Shown here piece by piece: positions 13,201-25,200 of a DNA stretch of 64,000 bases. A program made the position numbers and the translations under genes. The notes under the pieces are model-generated. The model saw nothing but the letters and a program-made list of their open reading frames with translations, had not been told where the DNA came from and ran no database searches. The stretch's first letter is position 1. Each line of letters begins with the position of its first letter. Source of the DNA: Kingdonia uniflora. Its lineage: Eukaryota > Streptophyta > Magnoliopsida > Ranunculales > Circaeasteraceae. Where the stretch lies: positions 3,844,001 through 3,908,000 of the forward strand of contig JACGCM010002535.1 in assembly GCA_014058105.1 (NCBI GenBank), written 5' to 3'.

Positions 13201-16200
13201 ATGTTGCGGAGGACTTATTGAAGTGCACCCAAATTCCTTAACTGTTCAAGATTTATCGGCTATTCGACCGGGTAGTGGGGGGAACCACTTGCCGAGACGA
13301 ATACCAATCTTGGATTTCGGGGGTATTGTTACCGTGATTGTGGAAATTGATGACGATGATGGAGAGCTAAAGACAACAACAACGAAGTTTGTAATTGAAA
13401 GAATGAGTGAGACTGCAGAGAGGCCTCGATGTACCACTCATGAAAAACATAAGAAAAATGGCAAGGGTAATGGAGAGAAGGTGGGAGGTACTAATATTTG
13501 GTCATTTGAGCACATTGATATCAATAAATCAACTTCGACGGTGAGAGTGGTGAAGTCGGCTTCGACACTTGAGGAAGAGGAGATCCACCTTAGTACAGAT
13601 TCGGGGTATTGCTCACAAGAAGGAAAAAAGGTCACCCCATGGACAGATTGTGGTAGTTAATGACGTAATCCCGATTTTAAATTGTTTGAAAGGAAAGATT
13701 ATTGATGACAATGAATGCAAATCTATAAGAGCTGTTTGTCGTCGAAACAAAACTAGGGGAGGTCGTATGGGTGACACAAGAAAGAAGTACGGCAGTGTAC
13801 AAAAGAAAATTTGTTGGGGAAGACGTGGCTTTTTCGATCGAGGTGCTTAAGGCCATACAAGTTAGTAGGAAAGGTTGAGAGGAAAAGAAATCTCCAGAGA
13901 GAGGCTTCAAGAGTCTATGGATTTTCATGATCTTCTCACAGGTTTTATTACTTCTAATGGAGATGTGTTGATAGGAAGAAACATTTGTAAGGGATCGACA
14001 AATACTCATCACTTTGATCCTATCATGTAGAAAAAGAGGAAGGAAGTGTGTGGAGAGAGGAGTAAAGGCAAAGATGTTAGATTGGAGGAAGGTAACAAAC
14101 TATGGAACACAAGAGAGGAAGATGGCAAGGATTCAGAAGAAACTGTTAGATGTGCGGAAAGTGGGAGCTTAGTAGCGATGTCTATTGAAGAGAGGGTGGA
14201 GGCTGCAATGGGGTATGTTATGAGAGAGGCAATTCAAGTCATGGTTGGCCTTGGGCTTAACATCGATGGTTGTAAGGAAAAGGTTGCAGATATGTTATCT
14301 TTAGCTAAAACAGAGGAAAGAGAGTTGACTCAAGATTTGCAAAAAAATAAGGGGAGAGGTGAGGATTTGTCTACAAGATAGGAGTCGGAATCCTCATAAG
14401 ACGAGATTGAAGATAGTTCTTGTAAAAAAGGGTGCGATGGGCCAGATTCGTTAAGTCAGGTTGTAGTTTCTGATTTTAATTGTTGTGAGGCGGGAAGAAT
14501 GTTTAGGGGGAAGACGATTAGTAATGCAGATTAAGATTATCACATGGAATGCAAGGGGGTTGGGAATGAGCGAAAGAAGGAGAGATGAGTAATGTTAGAT
14601 TTTGCATTCAAAAGTTTAAACCTACTATTCTGCTTCTACTAGAAACAAAACTTCAACATATGGATCAAACTATTGTTAGGAAGTTGTGGAGGTTGACAGA
14701 ATGTGGGTGGGCGGCAATAAATTCTCTAGGGGCTTCAGGAGGTTTGTTGGCTATCTAGGTTCCAGGGGTGATTAAAGTAATAGATGATCCATTACTAGGC
14801 GCGTACTCCATTTCGCTTCACTGTGAGAATGTTCACGATCAATTCAAGAGGGTGGCAACTGGTGTGTACGGTCCAGAGAGGGCGCTTTTCTGGGAGGAGC
14901 TTTATGATATTAAGCATATGTGGAGTGATCCGTGGTGTATTGAAGGAGATTTCAATGTGATTCGACTTGCACATGAGAGAAAAGGGGGATCCAGGATGAA
15001 TAGGAGCATAAGAGAGTTTAACGACTTTATTCAGCTGCACAGGCTCATTGATTACCCCTAAGAGGGGTAGAGTTTACTTGGTCAAATATGCAGAGTAATC
15101 AGTGTAAGATTGACGGATTCTTGGTGGATAGTGCTTGGAAGGGATTCTTTTGTGAGGTTTCACAAGACGTATTACCAAGGATTTCGTCAGATCATATTCC
15201 TCTTTTATTTGATCGTGAGGCAATTCGGGCAGAGCCATTTCCATTGAGATTCGAGTTACGGTGGTTGCAATATGACGACTTAGAACCTTTAATTGAAGAG
15301 AGATGGAATTCTCTCTTATGAAGGATCACCTTGCTACATTTTGTGGTGTAAGCTGAAAGCCCTTAAGACTAAGTTGAAGGAGTGGAGCAATGCTAAGTTA
15401 GGTAAGATAGACTTGAAAATTCAAACTCTTAGGGAAGTGAGGGGCTTGGAAAATATTGAGGAAGAGTTTTAAGCGAAGCAGAAATCTCAGAAAGAGGGAA
15501 CAAGAAGGTAAAGATTCAAAAAATGTTGCTTTGGGCGGAAATAAAATGGAAACAGAGATCGGGGGTGAAGTGGCTTAAAGAGGGAGATAACAACACTACG
15601 CTTTTTCATTCGGTGGCTAATGGAAGAAAGCGGATTAATAGTATGTTCAAGCTACACATCGGTGACGAGTAGCTGATAGTAATAAAATTAGGGATCGTGT
15701 CGTTGAGTTCTATTCGGGTTTATCTAAGGAACCTCATCAGTGGAGACCTAGATTAGACGGGCTAGATTTTGACAGAATTATCCCAAAACAGGCAGGATGG
15801 CTTGATCGAGAATTTGACGAAGAAGAGATTTTGGCGGCATTAACAAGTTGGAAAGAAAGCCCTTGGTCCGGACAGATATCCAATGTGCTTCTTTTCTAAA
15901 TGTTGGCATATTCTCAAAGAAGACTTATTGAGAACAATGAAAGAGTTTCATTATAAGGGTTTTATCGATTGGAGGCTTAACACGACTTTTATCAAACTTA
16001 TTCCAAAGACTTTTGGAGTGGGGGAACTAAAGAACTTTAGACCGATAAGTTTAATTGGCGGTATTTATAAGATTTTAGCCAAGGCCCTTACGATGAGGTT
16101 GAAAACAGTTATAAATTCGGTAATTTCAAGATTTCAAAGGGGCTTTCGTTTCGAACAGGCAGATCCTTGATGGTGTTCTTATTGCGAATGAGTCAATCGA

Positions 16201-19200
16201 CTCTATGATGAAAGAGGGAGGAGTACCAGGGGTTGTCTGCAAAACAGATTTTGAGAAAGCTTATGATCATGTCAGCTCAAACTTTATTTTATATGTTTTG
16301 GAGAGGATGGGTTTTGGTGATAAATGGAGAAAATGGAGAAAATGGATAAAAGTTTGTATTTCTACAATTAAGTTCTCGATTTTGGTTGATGGTGTCCCGG
16401 CAGGGTTTTTTCCTACCTCAAAGGGTATTCAACAGGTTGACCCTTTATCTCCTTTTTTGTTTATTGTTACGGGGGAAGCTTTAAGTAGATTGACGTGTAG
16501 AGCGAGGGACTTGGATTTGTTGCATGGTTTTCGGGTGATTGCGGGGGCACTAGAGATTACTCACCTTCAGTTCACTGATAATACAATTTTCATTGTAGGG
16601 AAAAGGGAAAGTAAACATCTTCGGTATGTACTATTGAGCTTTCAGTTGGCGTCAGGTTTACGTGAAAATTTGACAAAGAGTAAAGTTATGGGGGTTAGAT
16701 ATGGTCTTAACATTGAGAATTTTGCCGCTTCTTTGGGCTGCGAAATGGGAATATTACCTACCACTTATCTTGGAATGCCTCTCGGTGCGGGTTCTCAATG
16801 TGTTAGAATTTGGGATCCGGTTATTAAACGTTTTAACAAAAAGTTGGTGTTGTGGAAAAGAAAGACGTTATCTAAAGGAGGTCGGCTTAACCTCCTGGCT
16901 AAGAACACATTATCAAGTTTGTCGGTTTATTACTTATCCTTATTTCATATTCCAAGGTCTATGGCTTCAAAGTTGGAGAGGATTGTTAGGAATTTCCTTT
17001 GAGATGATACGGAAGGAGCTTCAAAGCTTCATTTACTTAATTAGGATGTAGTGTGTATGGGTAAAGAAGCTGGCGGATTAGGTTTGAAGTGTTTTACAGA
17101 GATTAATACAGTGTAGCTTAGAAAGTGGTTGTGGAGATATTGTAATGATAAAGATGGGTTATGGGTTGAGATGATTAAAGCTAAATTTGGTATTAAGAAG
17201 TATGCTTGGCTTCCGAATAAACCTAAGATTACATAAGGGGTGGGGTTATGGAGATCAATATTCAACACGTGGGACTTGTTTAAAGAAGGCATTGAAGTCA
17301 CCATTGGGAATGGCGAGAAGTTTAGTTTTCTGCACTATGTATGGTACAACTCGAGACAATTAGCTTGGGCGTATCCTTCTCTTCAAAATGCTTGTGATAT
17401 AAAATTTGGGAGACTGAAGGAGTTTTACGAATTGGAGGGGGAAATGCCGAGTTGGAATTTCCATTTTCGGAGAAACTTTTTTGATAAGGAGTTTAGAGGA
17501 TCTTAGACTTGTGATTCAAAAAGTTACGGAAGTTGGCCAATAGTGAATAGTTCACGGTGAGATTGATGTGCGATCATTTAGTTGAAGTTAGAAGCACGAG
17601 ACCTGGGTATCGACCGATAGATTTTCCAAGACGATTGGTTTGGAAGAAAGATATCCCGTCTAAAGTAACATTTTTTATTGGGGAGGGAGGGTGAGCTAGG
17701 ACAAAAGATTAACTTCGACGAAGAGGTATGGATGTAGAACCATTGTGCCTTCTTTGCGGTATTGCGAATAAGACCATTGATCATTTACTTTTACATTGTC
17801 TGATCACGATGGAGGTGTGGAATCAATTCCTTTATCTTTTTGGAGTTTCTTAGGTATTTTATTGGGGTTTTACTTCTTCTTTAAAGACGTGGTGGTACAA
17901 GCCTTTTGGGAGAAAGATTGGAAAAGTTCTATGGGATCTAACTTCTTATGCGATAGGATGGGTGTTGTGGAAAGAGAGGAATGAAGGACACTTTAATGAG
18001 ATGGTAAAGACCGTGGAAGAGATCATCGCAACTATCTTGTATTGGTCATCTTCCTCGATATGCATCTTTGTGATGTTGAGTGCATTGTATTGCTTTCCTT
18101 TCTCTTTTCCTCTTTGCCCTCGCGTTGTATCTTTCCACCTTGGAAAGTTTGTCTCGATTGAGCAATAAACTATTTTTACATTCTCAAAAAAAAATATTCA
18201 AAGTTTCCATTAGTTGAAATCACAGGTTACAAAGAACTCTAACTTCGTAGTTGAACTCTTCAAAGAAGGAGAGTACGATGGGAGATGCATCTTTACTACA
18301 TGGATCCCATGATGCTCTATGCTTGATGATGATGTAGCTGCTAATCTTCTCAATCTTTTATTTTCTTTTTATTCTAGTAAATCTTTCCTTTTCCTAGTTG
18401 GTTTAGGATTTTATTGTTTAAGTATTTCAAATATTAATAAGGAAGGGGATTACAAACCTACTCAGGTTAGAGTATTAGGAAATCTATAAATAGAAATAAG
18501 AAATAAGCCTCACACTTCGATATTATTAGCTTTGATTTGAGTTTATAAACGAGTACAGAATTTTCTCTACTTGAGTGACAAATTAGGGTCCTACACCTAA
18601 CTTAAATTATATCTTAGTATGAGAACTATTGAAACTTCCGCCAATTAAATCTACCCGGAAATGAAATGCATACGTAATTGTTCGACAGCCCAAAGGAAGT
18701 TTGAAGGATACTAGCTTCCTAGTAAAAATTTGTAGTCAAGATAAAAGAAGGAAAAAATTTAATACCAAATTAAATAGGTCTTCAACACGTCCGGCCATGG
18801 CTTTTCCCCGAACGATGAGATGACTACATGGATCTGTTTTTCCACGTACAGATGATGTGAAAGGATATACTGATATTCCTCCAGTCTTCCTTCCAATTAA
18901 TTGATTAAGTTGCACAAAGTCCAAGTCTTTTGTACCCATCTCTTGCAACGATTGACTGTACGAAAAACCCTAGTGTTAGTACTAGATCTTTAATGACTAT
19001 TCTATCTTAACTTTGTAATCATCTCCTAAGCAGAAAGAAGGACAAGTGAAAAGTTTGGGCATCTAACTTCTTTAATACTGGTTGGTCAATATGCATATAC
19101 TAAAGCTTTACTATCAATGGGGGTCGGAAAATGGGAACTATTATCAGGACTGCGATATAAATAACAAGATGAAGATAAATGGAAAACAAAAAAACCAGAT

Positions 19201-22200
19201 AAAGTTCATGCCATTAAGTTATAGAAGGTCAATTAAATAATAATATCTACAGATCAATTATTATAAATTGTTCCAAAGTCCTCAGATGATTAAGAATGAC
19301 GAGCTGAAAAAAAAACTAAATTTTGGGGAAGAAGGTTCAGGGAAAAAGTCGAAACAGTGGATAAATAGACATGAAAAAAGACTGGTTCAAGCCACGAAAA
19401 CTCACTTCAAATAACAGTCTAAAAATGAGGAGAACAAAAACAAAAACAAAAAAGTGGAATGAGAATCTTGCATAGAGATTAACAATGAAAAAAGTCATTT
19501 ATACACAGTTTCCAGATGAAGGAACAAGAATCTCTACGGAAGGATAAAGAGCATTATCTCATGGGTTTCCGCTTACCAAAACAGTGGTACTAGTGGTAGA
19601 AGCTCTTGTTTCAAAGAACCCATATTAAACACAACCTCTGCGTATAGAACATCATTAGTGAAAAGGTCGTGCTGCAAAACTCTTGCTCCGTTTATCTCCC
19701 CAATCTATCATTAAGATATATATGCAGTCAGAAAGTCCCCTAATTACAACTATGAAATGACTAATATTACATATACAGTGAAGTGTGTATACCTCTACTG
19801 GTACATATATAGGCTTTTTGGGGATATCATGCAGAGAGAGGCTTGGTACACTTCTCAAAGCTTCTGGTGGGTCAGGAGTTTCTTGTTTCAGCCGAAGCTC
19901 TTGTGTAGCACGTGCTAGCTCTGCAAGATCTTCTTCTGTCATACTTGCTTTAACTTTCTCCAGAATTTCTTTCTCTGCCGCTTCATCACGCGAGTCTTTC
20001 TCTGGATCAGGCTGACATAATTCATATGTGAGATTTAACTTGTTTAGAGAAACATCATATAGCAGCATCTTCAATGGTCTTGTAAACATGGAAGACCTAA
20101 ATATTTTATTAAGAAAAACTCTCCCCAATGGTGATGAATAAATCCAATACAAAGAGCAAAATATGTTGAGGTTTTTGGAGTATCAGTACGCATTTGGTCC
20201 ACATAGTTTACAAAACAATACCGAAGAAGTTAGAACAATAAGCATTTTGTAACTTCAAGCCAGAGAACGATCCCAAGCACAAAACCTTAGTTCTTAGAGG
20301 TATACATGATTCGGAATTGCTGACCAGACACAATTCTTGCAGCTTTGTAAGAAAATACAAAAAACCACATTCCACGAATGTCATTTTTTTTCTTCTTTTC
20401 GTTACAAGAATTAGAAGTCATATGGAATGGTCAGTCAGACACTATTCAAAATCATTGGAGATGCTCTAACAATAAAATTTACAAAACCATTAACTACCTG
20501 CATTTCAATAGTAACGCAATGAGGGTTGTTCAAGATAAACTTTTGTAGTAACGGAGAGAAAACAGCTTTGGAGCCTTCATCAGCTATCCTTGCTTTCAAC
20601 GATGTCAAGGGTTTCTCATACTTTAAAGGCTCGAAAGGATCCATATCATATATCCACTTGCCAATGGAGCGAAGCATCAAAGATAATCCTCGAGGGAATG
20701 ACCCGGTATTGTTCTCCCTAAGAGAGAACTCGATTGTGTTCATGGATGCCTCCACGGCATCTGTGTCAAAACCTTCTTCTGCCAACTTTTTCAAAGTACT
20801 CATTACCAGCTCTTCAACCTTTTGAATATCTTCCTCAGAAACTCCTTTAAGTCCTATACTGAACTGGGGTTGGAGGAGCTCATCTTCAACCCCTCCACCA
20901 ACTATTGCATCTCCTAAGCCACTTTCAAGTAAGATTCTTCGCAGAGGAGAAGCAGGAGTCCCCAACATAAGATGGTCCAAGAACCCAAGGGCGAGCTCTG
21001 TCTCCAAGTCTAAAGGCTTATCAGAGAGCAGCCAGTTAAGACACACCATATTTTTCTTTTTCAAATCACTCCCTTCACCTGCAGGATATTTCTCAACAAT
21101 CCTGATCGGCTTTGAGAATAGTTTTTGGGGTTTAATTTTAGATTCACTAGAGGCTGTATTGGCATCAAAGGAGTCAAGGTATTCTGCACATCATCAACAG
21201 AAAAAAATAATCACTTTTATTGTGTATTCAAATGCGAAAACAATAAATAAATTAACTACTGAAAGTAGACGGAAAAAAATGTTAAAACTAGAATGGGTTT
21301 CTTTTACAAATATTAAAAAAAATAAAATGAAAACTGCGCTTTTCTTAAGAGTACAAATTGTCATTTAAGTTCTAACACTTGATACTATTTGATATGTACA
21401 TCAAATTAAACACGCATCGCGAGGTAACATAAATTTTCTACTAGTATACCGCAATATGGTGTGGACCGACCATTTAGTTCTTGTATAACAACACTATGTT
21501 TGATTGCAATTTCCTACGTTATTGATATTACTGCCTAGTTCGTATTAGTCGAAGTAATTGGTCACGGCGACATTAAGCAACGATTCATTATATTAAATAA
21601 ATGCATTATCAAGGCAAACTAATTTTTGTTGTATGAAAATCAATTCAAAACCTTCCGTGTATTTTAAATTTCTTCGCAATCAGTGCAACTAATTTAATAA
21701 AAAGAGATTAGCTTATGAATCTTAGAAAAGGGATTTAAAGAATTAGATAGCTGTATGAGATCTTAGAGATATGATTCTCACCCAAATTACTCTTTAATTT
21801 CAGTACCAAGAATAAATATTAATCGATATACATAACCATAGGCCATAGATTTATACTTTTGTTCTCTTAGACTACCTTCATCAAAAGCTTTAGACTCGGG
21901 CTATTTTGCAAGTTTTATTGTGAAATTTCTCTCTATATGTTTTTACTTCCCATGCAATTATCAAAATTAATCATAGAGAACATGCTTTAAACCATCTTAA
22001 AACATACTACATTGAACAAAATATTATATTTTTGTTTTGCAATGCAGTATATTTTTGTTTAGCTAGAAATATTTAAAACCCAAACCCAAAAGTCCACTTT
22101 ATACTATGCAAGAGATATTTGAAGATCAAGCCCATGAACACATTTTTTGTTTCCAAAGCCCAAGCTCTGAGTTAGCCAATTAGTGGTAAAGTTGGGAAAC

Positions 22201-25200
22201 CAAACTAAACTTCTTCACATGTAGCCACCAACAAGAGGAAACGTGTGACACCATCTCAGATAGTAGAAGAATGGTTAGAAATATGAAGAAAAATGGGGAG
22301 AGAATTGTGGGGAGTGGAGGGATGTATTTCTTTATTTTTCCTAATGTCAAAAACACTCCTAGTTTTTTATTGTAAGACAATATATGGCTTGAAAAATAAG
22401 AAAAAGGTAGACGAGCAGTTTTAACATCCGAAAAAGCTTCAGTCAGACACTCATAACTACCTAAGTGACATTTTTCCACCAAGTTGAAGGAAAAGGGACC
22501 TCCTAACGTCGGTATGATAATTCAGAAATGCATATTTTAATTTATTTTCTAGTTTTTATTTTATTTTTATTTCTAATTGTGATAAATTTTTATTTGATGA
22601 ATTAATGAATAAAGAAACTTTCTTTTTAGGTGTTTGACTAGAATTATGAGGCTTGTTCTATAAAAGCCAAGGTTAGGGTTTAATTTCTTGGGTTATTTGA
22701 AGTGAATTAGTTTTAAGGTTAAATGAATTAATAAAGCTATTTCGGATTATTAAATTAAAGATTTTCTTGATACTCTTATTTGGGCTTTTTAGTTATTATT
22801 TAATAAGAATTAGCAAAATCCAGGCTTCTGAACGATTGGTTCTTATGACCCATCAATAATTAGAATGGAAGAAGGCACAATAATCTATTGATTGACCAGA
22901 ATCGTTATGCTTATATCTATTGTTTAGTAAAAAAAATAATTCAGGAATTCTTAAGTCTAAAATAAGGAAATACACCAGCAACTAACATAGGAAACCCAAC
23001 TAATATCAACCATGTTATCAAGTGCAAAAGAGAACACGGAATCACAATTACCACTTAGGATGTGCAAGCGTTCATTTGCATCATCATCTCCATAAAACCA
23101 AATCCTTGCATTTGTGGGATGGTAATATTTCTGGTGGAAATCCTGAAACAAATATGCTCCACATAAACTTACACAAATGTAAAAAACTAAAATGTATAAT
23201 ACGTTGTGCATCTATACGTGCTATTCAAACCAAACAATAGTTGAGACTCTGTCCCGAGTGAACCTACAGCATGTAGCCTCCCTCCAAGAGGTCTCAGATT
23301 ATAACACCAGTAGACAGCTTGAGACGCACAAGTAACCATATGATAGCCACATTGTATGGCTTCATAAACAGTGTTGTACACTTAATTTTGTATATAAATC
23401 AATTATCAGAACTAGATTTTGAATTCTAAAATATCATATTTTAATAGGAGCAGTGGAAGCACTCCATATACCACACACATGATAGAGGTGTAATGGCTAT
23501 AAAAATACTCGTATGCAGCATCCACCACTTAATGCCACGGTACTTAGGGTAGTAATGGGTATGATGAAGCACAAATAAATGTGCAACATCATAGTAAAAA
23601 AAGGGAGCAATATCAAAAATAGCTGTATTTTCAGAAATAACTCGCTAATGGAAGTAATGAAAAAGGTGGACAAACCTTGAATTCCTCAAACGTGAGTTTC
23701 GGAATAACTTGTGGATCCCCACCGCTATCAACACCATATGTATTGTCAGGAAAAAGGGCCTACAATGAATCAACATATAAAAATAAGGTTACAAGTTAAA
23801 TAATTGCATAGTCTGATATTTGCTGATATCATCTAAAGGAAATGCTTGCCTGCTGTGACGCACGGCCTAAAATGTTATCAGGCTGGGAGTATACCCCTTT
23901 CATCTCATTGAAAACGACACCTGAAGTCATATTGGAAAAAGTTAGCATGTATTCATTGTTGACTTTCAAGATAAACAATCTAGTGCTACAACCAAGGTAT
24001 AAGTATCTGATAGTTGGGTTGGGGCATTCATATAGAAGGTAAAGTTCACACCTTTATAGGATATTTCCTCTGAAGGATTGTTAAGCTCATAATGCCAACC
24101 CTCCTGTTGAAATGTCTGAAAGTCCTCTACACAGTTCGGAAAGAATACCGCATCAAGGTATACATCAACCAAGTTGTAGAAATCCTGAGTAAAAACAAGA
24201 CAATCCATGTATCTATCAGTACGACACATAAAATACTTAACACAAACAAATCCGAAATACCCAAAACAAAAAAAATACAAAAAACACAACTTCTGACTAA
24301 TCTTTCACCTTTGTATTAGTAGAAGCAACTGGATAACAAGTCCTATCAGGATAAGTAAACGCATTCAAGAAGGTATTCAAACTCCCTTTCAACAACTCAA
24401 CAAATGGTTCCTTCAACGGATACTTCCTCGATCCACACAACACACTATGTTCCAATATATGAGGAATCCCCATTGAATCCTTCCTGCAAAATGCCATACT
24501 CTTAGTACCACCAATAGCTAAAAATGAAACCTTTACAAAGGATACTCAAATACTCAATGCATACAACTTTAACAAACTCAATCCTACTTTTGCAATTCTA
24601 CTGGGGTATCCAAAACCACTTACGGGGGAGTTCGAAAGACGATACCAAACACCTTGTTCTCATCATCATTCAGCACTGACATCACTTCAGCCCCAGTCTT
24701 CTTATGCTTATAAAGCACAGCTTTCGACTTACACTCATTGATAACTTGCTCTGAAACCTTCTCAAACCCAAGTTTCTCTGCAACATCATCTTGAGACCCC
24801 CCAACATCTACAACAACAACAAAAAAAAACACACACACACACACCCCATGATTCAAATTTCGATACCCAACATTTCAAACATCAAAAAGATTGGATTTTT
24901 ATTAAGTTTTACCTGGAGAGATGTGTTGGGGTGAAGTAGCAATAGCTCTTGGAGAGAGAGAATAAAAAGGTGTTCGTTTGAGATCGAGAGAGCATGAATT
25001 GGAGGTTGAAATCCATCGCAGATGATGGCGAAGAGATGTGTGTTTGTTGGTGTTGTTGTTTAAGGTGGAGATGGTGCGATGGTGGCGTTGTTTGAAAGCA
25101 GAGATTGAAGAAGAAGAAGAGGGTCTTCTTCTAGTGAGACATCTGTGAGAAAGGATTCGAGTACAAGCTGATGATGAAGATGAAGTTAAAGATCGCAGTA

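Larger units (their letters stand above)
12100..18195 (+). mobile_element. LINE (L1-type non-LTR retrotransposon), nearly full length, decayed
   Basis: The order is ORF1 (12332-14381), then ORF2 with endonuclease, reverse transcriptase and a C-terminal zinc-binding region (14526-18170), then a short A tail after ttctc at 18183-18192. The 5' end is not sharply defined and could lie anywhere from about 11830 to 12330. No target-site duplication was recognised. The element is antisense to PreP within intron 11. It has several stops and frameshifts in both ORFs, so it is not autonomous now. Confidence 0.75.
6894..18765 (-). other. PREP1: PreP intron 11, 11.9 kb, filled with retroelements
   Basis: The intron runs from donor ttg|gtatta at 18765 to acceptor ctag at 6894. 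It separates the exon ending Asp-Leu-Phe-Asn-Leu from the one beginning Val-Asn-Cys-Ile-Leu. It holds two LINEs in the plus (antisense) direction, a gypsy gag fragment and an LTR-like piece, each listed separately. The stretch 6894-7780 shows nothing recognisable and is probably original intron sequence. Confidence 0.9.

Noticed and set aside
19785..20015. Plus-strand 76-codon Ser-rich ORF
   Set aside because: Shadow of PreP exon 9.
20526..20825. Plus-strand 99-codon ORF
   Set aside because: Shadow of PreP exon 8.
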